NCBI RefSeq assembly: GCF_018861295.1
Contig: NZ_JAHLDM010000009.1
Coordinates: forward strand, 62,001 to 126,000
Origin: Clostridium_AD estertheticum_D
Lineage (GTDB): Bacteria; Bacillota; Clostridia; Clostridiales; Clostridiaceae
Length of the DNA stretch: 64,000 bases
Reading direction: 5' to 3'
The translations under genes were made by a program, and so were the position numbers. Numbering within the stretch: position 1 is the first letter of the stretch; every line of letters starts with the position of its first letter. Shown piece after piece: positions 1 to 8,766 of the stretch. The notes under the pieces are model-generated. The model did no database searches and was not told where the DNA came from. It worked only from the letters and a program-made list of their open reading frames with translations.

Positions 1-2
1 AT

Positions 3-1436
3 GGTAAGGTTATTTCAATAGAGTATTTTAAAGGACTAAAGAGTACTTTAGAAAGTAGTGGGTTTTCCTATGAAGTTAATGAAGATTTAGTAGATATAAT
101 TTGGAAAGATAGACCACAAAAACCTTGTAGTCAGGTAGTTTTGCATGATGTAGCGTATGCTGGAGAGTCAAGAGAATCAAAACTCACTAAGGTTGCACGT
201 GAAATGGAAACTATGGGAGCAAACTACTATGTTATATCGGGACTTGATGACATAGCATGGATGTTAAACATTAGAGCGAGAGATGTAAAATGCAATCCAC
301 TAACTATAGCTTACACTGTTGTTTCAGAGAAAAAATATCATTTATTTATAGACGATAAGAAAATAAATTCAGAGGTTAGAGCGGAACTCAAAAAGGCTAA
401 TGTAGAAATAAAACCTTACGAAAGCATAGGAGAATTTTTAGGGAAAATCAAAGATGGAGCAATATTACTTGATCCAGCAAGAACTAGTACTTGGATTTAT
501 AGTTCCATAAACATTAAGATTTTAGAGGCTATGGATATTACTACAAGATTTAAGGCTATAAAGAATGACATTCAAATTAAAAATGTTAGAAAAGCTATGG
601 TACGCGATGGTGTAGCTATGGTTAAATTTATAACATGGATGAAGAAAACTATAAAATCGCGTAGTATTACAGAAATAGAAGCATCAGATAAAATCGAGGA
701 GTTAAGAAGTGCAGGAGAAAATTTCTATGATTTGAGCTTTGCATCAATTTCAGCTTATAAAGCAAATGCTTCTATGCCTCATTACTGCGCTACGGAGAAA
801 AATCAAGCTACTATAAAGCCGAAGGGTCTTTATCTATTAGACTCTGGTGCTCAATATTTAGATGGAACAACAGATATTACAAGAACACTAGCTGTAGGTC
901 CATTAACAAAGGAAGAAAAAACAGATTATACTTTAGTATTAAGAGGGATGATTAATTTAACATTGCAGAGATTTTTATATGGAACAACAGGTTCAAATTT
1001 AGATATCATAGCTAGAATTCCACTTTGGAATGCAGGTATGGATTATAAGCATGGAACAGGACATGGAGTAGGGTTCTTTCTAAATGTTCATGAAGGACCA
1101 CACAGTATATCTGTGATTCCCAATAATATTGTGCTTAAAAAAGGAATGATAGTCTCCAATGAACCAGGAGTTTATAAAGCAGGAAAGCATGGTATAAGAA
1201 TAGAAAACTTAGTTGTTGTTCAAGAAGATGAAAAGACTGAGTATGGCGGACAATTTATGAAGTTTGAGACTTTAACACTATGCCCTATAGACTTAGAGGC
1301 TATAGATGTGTCCTTATTAACAAATGATGAAAAAGTTTGGCTAAATAATTATCATAAAACTGTATTTGAGAAGCTTTCTACCTATTTACAGGGAGAAGAA
1401 TTAGCATACTTGAAAGAAGCAACAGTGGCAATATAA
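3..1436 (+). CDS. Xaa-Pro aminopeptidase (M24B), 5' end outside window
   Basis: This is a cytosolic metallopeptidase that removes an N-terminal residue preceding proline. The frame is open from base 3, so the gene starts left of the window; an apparent TTG start at 141 is internal. The segment before it (Ile-Ile-Trp-Lys-Asp-Arg-Pro) is the normal linker of the eukaryotic-type aminopeptidase P family. The five dinuclear-metal ligands are visible in order: Asp in LLDSGAQY, Asp in TTDITRT, His in HGTGHGVG, Glu in SNEPGVYK and Glu in GIRIENL. The C-terminal extension (IDLEAIDVSLLTNDEKVWLN) is typical of the long, about 590-residue form, so roughly 110-120 residues are missing at the left. The family call is firm; only the N-terminal domain is unseen. 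Confidence 0.93.
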   Translation, partial: GKVISIEYFKGLKSTLESSGFSYEVNEDLVDIIWKDRPQKPCSQVVLHDVAYAGESRESKLTKVAREMETMGANYYVISGLDDIAWMLNIRARDVKCNPLTIAYTVVSEKKYHLFIDDKKINSEVRAELKKANVEIKPYESIGEFLGKIKDGAILLDPARTSTWIYSSINIKILEAMDITTRFKAIKNDIQIKNVRKAMVRDGVAMVKFITWMKKTIKSRSITEIEASDKIEELRSAGENFYDLSFASISAYKANASMPHYCATEKNQATIKPKGLYLLDSGAQYLDGTTDITRTLAVGPLTKEEKTDYTLVLRGMINLTLQRFLYGTTGSNLDIIARIPLWNAGMDYKHGTGHGVGFFLNVHEGPHSISVIPNNIVLKKGMIVSNEPGVYKAGKHGIRIENLVVVQEDEKTEYGGQFMKFETLTLCPIDLEAIDVSLLTNDEKVWLNNYHKTVFEKLSTYLQGEELAYLKEATVAI

Positions 1437-1517
1437 ATATAAATATTTAATTTTAGAAGGAAATAACTCTCAAATGTAGAATAGATATATGAAAGATTAT
1501 TTTAAGGAGGTCAAATA

Positions 1518-1679
1518 ATGCCAAAATTTGAAATTCCAAAAGATAAGGACGAAATAAAGCGACAAATCAAAGCCTTACAAAGTCTACTACCTATAGATGA
1601 TAAGAAAAGTGATAGGAAAAGTAAGCAAGTACATCAAGATGAAATTAAAGCTCTAAAAAAAGCTTTAAGCGGCAAATAA
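1518..1679 (+). CDS. Small charged protein of 53 residues, unknown function
   Basis: This short ORF has a near-perfect ribosome binding site (AAGGAGG, bases 1504-1510) seven bases before ATG. The product is about 40% Lys/Asp/Glu/Arg, has no cysteine or membrane segment, and is probably helical. A Lys-Ala-Leu motif occurs twice (KALQSLL and KALKKALSG), so it may form a short coiled coil. It lies 81 bases after the aminopeptidase and before a strong hairpin terminator, so it could be the last gene of that transcript. I do not recognise the family. The ribosome binding site and the biased amino-acid content make a real gene likely. Confidence 0.6.
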   Translation: MPKFEIPKDKDEIKRQIKALQSLLPIDDKKSDRKSKQVHQDEIKALKKALSGK

Positions 1680-1716
1680 TAGATATTAACTATTACAGAT
1701 ACTTGTGAATTGTAAG

Positions 1717-1757
1717 AAAAGGATTAAGGCGCAAAATGCTTTAATCCTTTTCTTTTT
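1717..1757 (+). terminator. Rho-independent terminator
   Basis: An 11-bp perfect stem (AAAAGGATTAA pairing with TTAATCCTTTT, 1717-1727 and 1741-1751) is followed by a T-rich tail. It ends the aminopeptidase and small-protein transcript. Confidence 0.8.
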
Positions 1758-1773
1758 ATTCACGTATTCACGT

Positions 1774-1784
1774 ACCCCTGGGGT
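1774..1784. promoter_or_regulatory. ACCCCTGGGGT palindrome
   Basis: This 11-base palindrome lies just upstream of a possible -10 box (TATAAT, 1793-1798) that could drive the kinase gene at 1891. The same 11-mer occurs at 41407-41417. The C-tract/G-tract form resembles CsoR-family operators (ATACCCCTAGGGGTAT type), but no CsoR-like gene is in the window. Confidence 0.35.
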
Positions 1785-1890
1785 GTTTTATGTATAATTT
1801 GCTAACTTATTAAACAGGAAAAAGGGGTATAATAAACGTGAACATGAAAAGTTTCAGACTTAAAATTTTTTTGACTAGGAGAGGATTGTT

Positions 1891-2490
1891 ATGAAAAAAC
1901 TGATTTTAGTAACATCACCACCAGCAAGTGGAAAAACTTATATCTCAAAAAAGCTTGCTGAGGCATTACGCCATGTTGTCTATCTTGATAAGGATACACT
2001 CATAAAATTATCAAAACAGATTTTTGTTGTAGCAGGTGAAGAATATAATAGAAGCTCAGATTTTTTTAATGAAAATATACGTGATTATGAATACGAAACA
2101 ATAGTAGAACTCGCAATGGAAGCTCTGAATTATGATGATATTGTGTTAATTAATGCACCATTTACAAAAGAAATACGGGATTTAAACTATATAAAAAAGC
2201 TAAAGGTAGCATTAAAAGATAAGAACGCATCTTTAGTAGTTATTTGGGTAGAAAGTTCAATCGAAGTAACGCAGCAAAGAATGATTGAGAGAAATTCTGA
2301 TAGGGATACATGGAAACTTGCGAATTGGAATGAATATATTGCAGGAATTAATTTTGATGTTCCTATTGCTTTGGATGATCCGTGTATAAAGGATGATTTA
2401 CTTATCTTCAAGAACTCTTCAGATGAAGAATTCGAAGGGTCCTTAACAAAAACAATAGATATACTGGAAGAATCGTCGAGTAGAAAATAA
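1891..2490 (+). CDS. P-loop kinase / AAA-like ATPase, 199 residues
   Basis: This is a small cytosolic nucleotide-binding protein of the P-loop kinase class. The Walker A motif is at residues 8-15 (SPPASGKT), followed by a YLDKDTL segment in the place of the acceptor-binding region of zeta-toxin and shikimate-kinase-like folds. A Walker B-like strand is at LVVIWVESS, and a lid-like Arg-rich segment (QQRMIERNSDRD) follows. The substrate cannot be read from sequence. A good ribosome binding site (GGAGAGG) precedes ATG. A decayed copy of codons about 118-153 lies at 18707-18814. Alternatives include a toxin-like or antibiotic-modifying kinase; there is no antitoxin-like neighbour. Confidence 0.75.
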   Translation: MKKLILVTSPPASGKTYISKKLAEALRHVVYLDKDTLIKLSKQIFVVAGEEYNRSSDFFNENIRDYEYETIVELAMEALNYDDIVLINAPFTKEIRDLNYIKKLKVALKDKNASLVVIWVESSIEVTQQRMIERNSDRDTWKLANWNEYIAGINFDVPIALDDPCIKDDLLIFKNSSDEEFEGSLTKTIDILEESSSRK

Positions 2491-2541
2491 ATATAGTAAT
2501 AAAGGCGTATGTTATATTGGTAAAAGAAGGGGAGGGTTAAA

Positions 2542-3108
2542 TTGAAAAAAGTTGCAGTTTTTTTAGCAGAAGGATTTGAAGAGGGTGAAGCATTATTTGT
2601 AGTTGATGTTTTAAGAAGGGCAGAATTTCAGTGTAATTTGGTAAGTATCAATGAAGAAATGGTAAAAGGTGCTCATGGTATTATGGTACTGGCAGATAAA
2701 ATTATAAGTGATGAAATAAAAGCGTATGATATGATTGTTTTACCTGGTGGATTACCTGGTGCAACAAATTTAAGAGATGATGAAAGGGTCATTGAATTAG
2801 TAAAATATTTTGATAAAGCACCTGAAAAATTTGTTGCTGCTATTTGCGCGGCACCGATTATTCTAGAAAAAGCAGGAATTATCAAGGGACGCAGAGTAAC
2901 ATCATATCCTGGAGAGGAATATACTACTTTGCTTAAAGATGCAAATTATGTTGAAGATATTGTTGTGGTAGATGATCACTTGATCACTAGCAGAGGACCA
3001 GCTTCTGTCCTACCATTTGCTTATACATTAGTAGATGTTTTAGGTGGCAATAGCAGTTTGTTAAAGGAAGGAATGCTTTATAATATGGTAAAAGAAAGTC
3101 AATTCTAA
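2542..3108 (+). CDS. DJ-1/PfpI family protein
   Basis: This is a 188-residue class-I glutamine-amidotransferase-like protein of the DJ-1/ThiJ/PfpI superfamily. The probable catalytic Cys102 sits in the nucleophile elbow AAICAAP, with the conserved acidic residue in AEGFEEGE near residue 14 and the VLPGGLPG loop near residue 70. Members act as glyoxalases/deglycases, chaperones or proteases; which one applies cannot be told. The TTG start is chosen because a GGGGAGGG ribosome binding site lies six bases upstream and no ATG fits. It stands about 50 bases after the kinase gene and may be co-transcribed with it. Confidence 0.85.
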   Translation: MKKVAVFLAEGFEEGEALFVVDVLRRAEFQCNLVSINEEMVKGAHGIMVLADKIISDEIKAYDMIVLPGGLPGATNLRDDERVIELVKYFDKAPEKFVAAICAAPIILEKAGIIKGRRVTSYPGEEYTTLLKDANYVEDIVVVDDHLITSRGPASVLPFAYTLVDVLGGNSSLLKEGMLYNMVKESQF

Positions 3109-3144
3109 TAGATAAAATGAAATGATTGAGCTTAATTCTAAAAA

Positions 3145-3181
3145 GAAATGGTCCAAACCATTGCTTTAAAAGTTAATGATT
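3145..3181 (+). pseudogene. 37-base relic matching the ABC-F gene
   Basis: By hand alignment, 34 of 37 bases here match bases 19957-19993 inside the intact ABC-F gene (codons for Thr-Ile-Ala-Leu-Lys-Val-Asn-Asp). No reading frame continues here. It lies directly upstream of the response regulator gene and is probably a recombination scar. Confidence 0.5.
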
Positions 3182-3208
3182 GATGATTTTAATGGGAAGT
3201 GATGAAAA

Positions 3209-3898
3209 TTGAGAGAAAAAATATTAATAGTAGATGATGAAGAAGATATAATATCCTTTCTAAAAGATTCTTTAGAGGAAGAGGACTATGAAGTTTTTAC
3301 TGCATATAGTGGAAAGGAAGCTATACAAAAGATAAAGCTTTATCCAGATTTAATATTACTTGATATTATGATGCCAGATAAAAATGGGTATGAGGTATGT
3401 AATGCTATAAGGGATATAGTGAGTTGTCCAATTATTTTTTTAACTGCTAAAGGGGAGGAACGGGATATAGTTAAAGGACTTGCCACTGGTGGAGATGATT
3501 ATATTCAAAAACCCTTTAGTCTAAAGCAGTTGAAGGCACGAATAAATGCTCATCTAAGAAGAGAAAACAGAAATATAAATAGCCCTAATAAGGCTAATTT
3601 GTACTTTAAAAATTTGAGTATAAATTTAAGAAATAGAGAAGTTTATTGTAGTGGTCAAAAAGTTATTTTCACTAAAAAAGAATTTGATATACTTGAATTA
3701 TTAGCAGTGAACTATGGACAAGTTTTTTCTAAGGAGCAAATATATGAAAAAATATGGGGGTATGATGCTGAAGGAGATTCATCTTCTATTGCAGAGCATG
3801 TAAAAAAAATAAGACACAAGCTTCAAAACTTCGATGTACAAGAAGAATATATTGCTACTGTATGGGGAGTTGGCTATAAGTGGGAAAAAGAGAGGTAA
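3209..3898 (+). CDS. OmpR/PhoB-family response regulator, no adjacent kinase
   Basis: This DNA-binding response regulator has 229 residues. The receiver domain (1-115) shows the acidic pair in IVDDEED, the phospho-acceptor Asp in LLDIMMPD, the Thr of FLTAKG and the Lys of QKPFSL. The winged-helix output domain follows (about 130-229, ending GVGYKWEKER). It starts at TTG; the nearby ATG at 3202 is out of frame. It precedes an ABC transporter, as in BcrR/CprR-type peptide-antibiotic sensing, but no histidine kinase adjoins it. The orphan kinase at 12566 is a possible partner. A perfect terminator directly after the stop separates it from the ABC operon. Confidence 0.9.
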   Translation: MREKILIVDDEEDIISFLKDSLEEEDYEVFTAYSGKEAIQKIKLYPDLILLDIMMPDKNGYEVCNAIRDIVSCPIIFLTAKGEERDIVKGLATGGDDYIQKPFSLKQLKARINAHLRRENRNINSPNKANLYFKNLSINLRNREVYCSGQKVIFTKKEFDILELLAVNYGQVFSKEQIYEKIWGYDAEGDSSSIAEHVKKIRHKLQNFDVQEEYIATVWGVGYKWEKER

Positions 3899-3932
3899 AA
3901 AGTTAAGTCGAAATTTCGACTTAACTTTTTTT
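3897..3932 (+). terminator. Rho-independent terminator, perfect stem
   Basis: The palindrome has arms AAAGTTAAGTCGAAA / TTTCGACTTAACTTT and is followed by a T run. It begins at the stop codon of the response regulator. Confidence 0.9.
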
Positions 3933-3990
3933 GATGTAGAATTTATGAAGATTTCTTATGCTAAGCTTTCAAGCATCTTTCACAAACAAT

Positions 3991-4027
3991 AAAAGTTGAT
4001 AAAAAGTTGTTTTTTTTATGTTTAAAT
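3991..4027 (+). promoter_or_regulatory. Direct-repeat operator and promoter of first ABC operon
   Basis: AAAAGTTGAT is followed by AAAAAGTTGT, with GTTG cores at 3995 and 4006 (11-base period), and a -10-like TTAAAT at 4022. The same geometry is seen at 8767-8804. An 11-bp direct repeat in place of a -35 box is the usual binding pattern of OmpR-family activators. Confidence 0.55.
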
Positions 4028-4057
4028 TAAAAGAGTGAAAGGCGGGATGAGATAAAA

Positions 4058-4798
4058 ATGAATGAAAGAATAATAAAACTAGACAATGTTGATAAAATAT
4101 TTGGTAAAAGGAAAGTTATTGAAAATGTTTCTTTTGAAATATTTGAGGGTGATATCTGTGGTTTTATTGGTCCCAATGGTGCAGGTAAAACTACAATTAT
4201 AAAAATGATTACTGGATTGATAACACCAACAAAAGGTAAAGTCTTTATAAAGAGTATAAATGTTATAAAAGACAGGGAAAAAGCATTGACAAAAGTAGGA
4301 GCACTTGTTGAATCTCCAATATTTTTTAATTACATGACAGGAAGGAAAAATCTTCAAAATCTTGCTAGATTAAATTTTGAGATGAATAGAAAAAAGCAGC
4401 TTGAAAAGGTTGAAGAAGTATTAGAAATTGTAGGTTTGAAAACAAAAGATGAGGATAGAGGAGCGGATAAGGTAAAAACCTATTCTCTTGGAATGAAGCA
4501 GAGACTTGGAATAGCTCAAGCTTTACTTAATAATCCAAAGATTGTTATTCTAGATGAGCCTGCAAATGGACTTGATCCAATTGGAATGAAAGACTTAAGA
4601 GAACTGATATTAAAGCTTAAGGAGAAATATGGTATCACTTTTTTTATATCAAGTCATCTGCTTGATGAACTTCAAAAAATTTGCAATCGTTACTTAATTA
4701 TTAAGGAAGGGAAAATAATTTGGAGCGGTAGTAGTGATATCTTACTTAAAACTTCAGGAAAAACTTTGGAAGAGACTTTTATAGATTTAATGGCTTAA
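4058..4798 (+). CDS. ABC transporter ATPase, BcrA/LanF type
   Basis: This is the 246-residue ATPase of an ABC-2 exporter, related to bacitracin and lantibiotic self-protection transporters. Walker A is GPNGAGKTT (about residue 38), the signature is YSLGMKQRLGIAQAL and Walker B is IVILDEPANGLDP, followed by the switch His in ISSHLL. The Q-loop position carries Glu (GALVESP), the E-loop described for LanF-type lantibiotic exporters. The gene starts an operon with two permeases and is preceded by a direct-repeat operator. The ATPase at 8858 is a close paralogue. The exact drug is unknown. Confidence 0.9.
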   Translation: MNERIIKLDNVDKIFGKRKVIENVSFEIFEGDICGFIGPNGAGKTTIIKMITGLITPTKGKVFIKSINVIKDREKALTKVGALVESPIFFNYMTGRKNLQNLARLNFEMNRKKQLEKVEEVLEIVGLKTKDEDRGADKVKTYSLGMKQRLGIAQALLNNPKIVILDEPANGLDPIGMKDLRELILKLKEKYGITFFISSHLLDELQKICNRYLIIKEGKIIWSGSSDILLKTSGKTLEETFIDLMA

Positions 4799-4819
4799 TA
4801 AATTGTTATGGAGGACTAT

Positions 4820-5647
4820 ATGTTTAAATCACTTTTAATTTATGAATTCGAAAAATTTTGGGCAAAGAAAATAAATATAGCTTGTTTTTTAGTGATACCG
4901 TTAATAGTTTTTATGGCACTTAAAGGTTGTATTGAATTAAATCCTGGATATGGAATAGCTAGTCCAGCGTTTGGAACCAGTATGAACTTTCATATAATAA
5001 GTCTTCAGGAAATGATCGTAAGTGCTTTTAATGGAATTACTATTATATTTTTTGCATTAAGCTTCAATGAAGAATATCAAAGTGGATGCTTGAGGATGGC
5101 ATTTATAAGACCAATATCTATAAAGAAACTGTATTTAGCAAAAACGGTAATATTAATTGTTAATTTGTTTTTGATAATGCTTCTGCAGTTGTTAATTTCT
5201 TTAATTATAGCGCAAATATTTTTACCTACAGCTACGAAAACTCTTCTTTTCTTTAAGTCAGGTGTATATGGTGCAAAGGGAGTTATAATATATTCTTTTA
5301 AATTTTATTTATTAAGTTTCATTAATTTGCTTGTATTAGGAGCAGTTACAGAACTGTTTTCCACAAGATGTAAAACAGTTACAGGTGTTATTGGAGGAAG
5401 CTTAGGCTTTTTAGTTGGAAGTGCAGTATTTTTCTGTATTGTTATAGGGAGGTTTAAAGGCATTCCAGAAAGTAATTCTCGCTATTTTATGTATGCATCA
5501 TTATCATTGATTTTTACAGAATTTAAAGGAAATGCATACTTCGCAGCAGGGGTATCCAATATTTGTTTATACTCTTTAATCATAATGCTTATTGTTTTCA
5601 AGGTTATTTCATTCTTTAGATTTACAAAAAAAGATTATTTAGAATAA
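4820..5647 (+). CDS. ABC-2 type permease subunit
   Basis: This 275-residue membrane protein has about six hydrophobic segments: an early one (IACFLVIPLIVFMAL), then others including IVNLFLIMLLQLL, a glycine-rich pair and a C-terminal segment. It is the membrane partner of the ATPase that ends 21 bases upstream. ATG 4820 is chosen because GGAGG at 4810-4814 is its ribosome binding site; an in-frame ATG at 4808 overlaps that site. The pattern RMAFIRPISIKKLYLAK recurs as RMVMIRSFSFSEIFKAK in the permease at 9609, so the two are paralogues. Confidence 0.85.
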   Translation: MFKSLLIYEFEKFWAKKINIACFLVIPLIVFMALKGCIELNPGYGIASPAFGTSMNFHIISLQEMIVSAFNGITIIFFALSFNEEYQSGCLRMAFIRPISIKKLYLAKTVILIVNLFLIMLLQLLISLIIAQIFLPTATKTLLFFKSGVYGAKGVIIYSFKFYLLSFINLLVLGAVTELFSTRCKTVTGVIGGSLGFLVGSAVFFCIVIGRFKGIPESNSRYFMYASLSLIFTEFKGNAYFAAGVSNICLYSLIIMLIVFKVISFFRFTKKDYLE

Positions 5648-5744
5648 TTAACATAGAGATACTAGGATAAAATCTAACTTATAATCTATGGGGACAAGTT
5701 AAGTTGCTAGTATGAAAATTTATAAATGAAAGGAGCGATTTTTA

Positions 5745-6518
5745 ATGATAAAATTGATAATTGCAGAATTAGAAAGAAGTGTAGAACGAAAAGGTACTAG
5801 GATTTTATTTATGGTAACTGCGGTTCTTCCTATAGTTATATATTATATAGTTCAATATCAAGTAAGATGTGGAGGTAATAATGGTATCGATGCATTGGAC
5901 TGTTTAAATTATCCAGTATATTTTGTTGATGAATTTAATATTCTCTTGGTAGTTATAATAGGACCTTTATTTTTCAATGAATGTCTTACCTTGGAAGTTG
6001 ATTCTGGTGCATATAAATTAATTGCAATAAGACCCTTTAAAAAGTGGAAGCTTATTGTATCTAAGTGGATTTCTAGTGCGTTACTATATTTATGTATGCT
6101 ATTTAGTGTACTCTTAATTAAGACTATACTGGGATTTTTGTTTATGCCAAAAGTATCTTATACAAGCTATTTTAACATAAGTGGGAGATTTGATTTGTTT
6201 AATGCACTGCTCTATAATATAAAATATTACTTTATTATTTTTATGATTCATATAACAATCTTAGGAATAACTTCGCTTATAAGTGTAATTGTAAAAAAAA
6301 CATTAGTAACATTTATGACAACGAGTGGAGTTATAATGGGAGCTTTCTATTTTTCTAAAGCATTTAGCAATATTATATTTAGAATTAGTTCATATATAAG
6401 TCATGTTTTAGGTGGTAATTACAATTTTAGCACAATTCTTTATATTATTACAATAGACTTTATACTGTTTGGAACATCTCTTTATATATGGGATAAAAAT
6501 ATTGGTTCAAGTGTTTAA
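5745..6518 (+). CDS. ABC-2 type permease subunit
   Basis: This 257-residue membrane protein has about six predicted transmembrane segments and is the second permease of the first exporter. It is paralogous to the permease at 10445: both share an IRPFKKWKLIVSKWI-like cytoplasmic segment (IRPYKKQEFIISKWI there) and the FGYLFMPKASY-like stretch (LGFLFMPKVSY here). AAAGGAG lies before ATG. The stop is 13 bases before the next regulator gene, so the exporter and the regulator-kinase pair are probably one transcript. Confidence 0.85.
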   Translation: MIKLIIAELERSVERKGTRILFMVTAVLPIVIYYIVQYQVRCGGNNGIDALDCLNYPVYFVDEFNILLVVIIGPLFFNECLTLEVDSGAYKLIAIRPFKKWKLIVSKWISSALLYLCMLFSVLLIKTILGFLFMPKVSYTSYFNISGRFDLFNALLYNIKYYFIIFMIHITILGITSLISVIVKKTLVTFMTTSGVIMGAFYFSKAFSNIIFRISSYISHVLGGNYNFSTILYIITIDFILFGTSLYIWDKNIGSSV

Positions 6519-6531
6519 AAGGGGGCGAAAA

Positions 6532-7212
6532 ATGCAAGAGAAAATATTAATTGTAGATGACAATTATGAAATTATATTATTTATAAAGCCCGCTCTTGAA
6601 GCAGAGGGATTTTTTGTTGAATATGCAACAAGTGGCATTTCAGCTATGGAGAAAATAAAAGACGATTTAAGTCTTATTTTACTTGATGTTATGTTACCTG
6701 AATTCAATGGCTTTGATATATGTAGGAGAAAGAGAGAGAGCATTTCATGTCCTATCATCTTCCTAACAGCTAGGGGCCTTGAAGAAGAAAGAATCAAGGG
6801 TTTTTTAGTAGGCGGAGATGACTATATAGTGAAGCCCTTTTCATTAAAGGAATTGGTTTTAAGAATTAAAGCACATATACGACGATATAACAATGGAATA
6901 ACAGAAAAGAAAAAAAATACATTGGAGTTTACAGATTTGGCAATTAACATTATGAAAAAAGTTGTAGAAGTAAATGGAAAAGAAGTACAATTTACTAAAA
7001 AGGAATATGAAATAATTGAACTTTTAGCTACGCATCCCAAACAGGTTTTTTCTAAAGAACAAATATTTGAAATGTTATGGGGATTAGATAGTGAGAGCAC
7101 TATAAACACTATAACAGAGCATATCAGAAGAATAAGGGGTAAATTTTCATCAAGGCACTTTAAATTTGACTTTATAAAAACTGTGTGGGGGATTGGTTAC
7201 AAATGGCAATGA
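6532..7212 (+). CDS. OmpR/PhoB-family response regulator
   Basis: This is a 226-residue response regulator paralogous to the one at 3209. The receiver domain has VDDN, the acceptor Asp in LLDVMLPE, FLTARG and VKPFSL; the winged helix ends VWGIGYKWQ. The start is set at ATG 6532 because of the GGGGGCG site upstream; a longer in-frame ATG at 6469 lies inside the permease gene. Its stop overlaps the start of the kinase gene, a sign of translational coupling. It is likely to control the flanking ABC operons. Confidence 0.92.
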   Translation: MQEKILIVDDNYEIILFIKPALEAEGFFVEYATSGISAMEKIKDDLSLILLDVMLPEFNGFDICRRKRESISCPIIFLTARGLEEERIKGFLVGGDDYIVKPFSLKELVLRIKAHIRRYNNGITEKKKNTLEFTDLAINIMKKVVEVNGKEVQFTKKEYEIIELLATHPKQVFSKEQIFEMLWGLDSESTINTITEHIRRIRGKFSSRHFKFDFIKTVWGIGYKWQ

Positions 7213-8666
7213 TTACCTATATAAAGAGAAATATGTCACTTAAAAAACAGTTTTTTATCTTTTGTATATTGAGTATAGTCCTATCATTTATTTTAACACT
7301 AGTATTCGTTTCTATTATTGGTATAACACTTGCCCCATTAAGATCTGTAGTTTCAATTGAGGAGTTTGCAGAAACAAATAAAGACAAGCTCCTAAAAAAG
7401 AGTTTTAAAGTTCAAATAGATAAAAAATTTAAAGATGAAATGCTCAAAAATGAGATTGGAAATAGTGTTAACTACTGGATTATTTTAAAAGATAAGACTA
7501 TTTTATATTCTTATATAAATCAAGCTTTACCAAAAAACACAGAAATACAGCCTATACAATATTCAAAAAAATTATTTGATGAGAAAAACAGTGAAACTAA
7601 TAGATTAATTCTAAAGCCATTAGTATTTAATGGAGAAGTAAAAGGTGCACTTGTATTAAAATGTGAAAATAGGTTTATATTTAATATTAAATTTATTAGT
7701 AAATTGATAGAAAGGAGCATGGCTGATTCTTTTGTTAATTTTTTAATATTACTTCCAGCAGTATTATTTTCTCCAATTATAATTATACTAGTTCTTTCAT
7801 TACTATTTGCAAAAGGTATTAGTGAGCCTCTAAAACAGATTATTATCTGGAGTGAAAAAATAAAGAATAATGACTTGGATTTTAAGGTTGATGTTTCTTA
7901 TAAGAATGAAATAGGTAGAGTTATGGAAGGTTTTGAAGATATGAGAGCAGCTTTGGAAAATTCTTTAAAAGAGCAATGGGTTATGGCAAAAGCGAGAAAA
8001 GATATGATACTTTCTTTGACTCATGATATAAAAACACCTATCACTGTAATATGTGGGCATTTAGAACTTATTACAGGTCCTTATCCTAATATAACTGAAG
8101 AATATAAAGAAAAATCTCTTACTATTATCACCAATAATGCAAATAGGGTTAAAACTTTAATTAATGAATTGAATGAAGTGTGGGACTTAGAAAAGCCGGA
8201 TTTTTTGCTAAGTAGAAAAGATATTAACTTAGTAGAATTTTTAGGCGAAATTGAGGATGAATTCTTCTATATTTGTAATGAAAAAAGTATAAACTTTTCT
8301 ATTAGACATTCCTTTAATGAAGAAGAGTGTTCTAATTTTGATGCTTTTAGGATTGAAGAGATACTTGAAAATCTTATATCTAATTCTTTGAGATTTACAA
8401 ATGAGAAAGGATATATAAGCATTAAGTGTTTAAGAAAAGATGAGGGGTTGATTTTTCAAATATCTGACTCAGGTAGAGGCTTTGATGAAAAGTACATTAA
8501 TACTATTTTTGAAAGGTTTTATAAAGGACAGAGTAGTGAAAATGAAAAAAATAACTGTGGATTGGGACTTTATATTTGTAAGCTTATTGTAGAAAAACAT
8601 AATGGGTGGATAAAAGCTTATAATAATATAAGTTGTGGAGCTATAGTAGAATTTTTTATAAAGTGA
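7209..8666 (+). CDS. Sensor histidine kinase with extracellular loop and HAMP
   Basis: This 485-residue membrane kinase has a transmembrane segment at about 15-40, an extracellular sensor loop of about 130 residues, a second transmembrane segment (about 170-200) and a HAMP domain. The phospho-acceptor His is in LTHDIKTPIT, with N box ENLISNSLRFT and glycine boxes DSGRGFD and GLGLYI. ATG 7209 overlaps the regulator stop (ATGA); an ATG two codons earlier is also possible. It is the partner of the regulator at 6532. The architecture matches VanS/CprK-like kinases that sense cell-envelope antibiotics; the ligand is unknown. Confidence 0.92.
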   Translation: MITYIKRNMSLKKQFFIFCILSIVLSFILTLVFVSIIGITLAPLRSVVSIEEFAETNKDKLLKKSFKVQIDKKFKDEMLKNEIGNSVNYWIILKDKTILYSYINQALPKNTEIQPIQYSKKLFDEKNSETNRLILKPLVFNGEVKGALVLKCENRFIFNIKFISKLIERSMADSFVNFLILLPAVLFSPIIIILVLSLLFAKGISEPLKQIIIWSEKIKNNDLDFKVDVSYKNEIGRVMEGFEDMRAALENSLKEQWVMAKARKDMILSLTHDIKTPITVICGHLELITGPYPNITEEYKEKSLTIITNNANRVKTLINELNEVWDLEKPDFLLSRKDINLVEFLGEIEDEFFYICNEKSINFSIRHSFNEEECSNFDAFRIEEILENLISNSLRFTNEKGYISIKCLRKDEGLIFQISDSGRGFDEKYINTIFERFYKGQSSENEKNNCGLGLYICKLIVEKHNGWIKAYNNISCGAIVEFFIK

Positions 8667-8766
8667 TTCCAAGGCTTAGTTTATTTTCCTGCAATGAATA
8701 GAAGGAATTATACTTCTAGAGCTACATCATATCTTAAGAAAAAATTAAAAATTCGTCAAACTGGGT

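Noticed and set aside
141..143. TTG at 141 as the start of the aminopeptidase
   Set aside because: The frame stays open to base 3 and the upstream residues match the family, so the gene begins outside the window.
1891..2490. Kinase as a zeta-type toxin of a toxin-antitoxin pair
   Set aside because: No epsilon-like antitoxin ORF lies beside it; the neighbours are a DJ-1 protein and a terminator.
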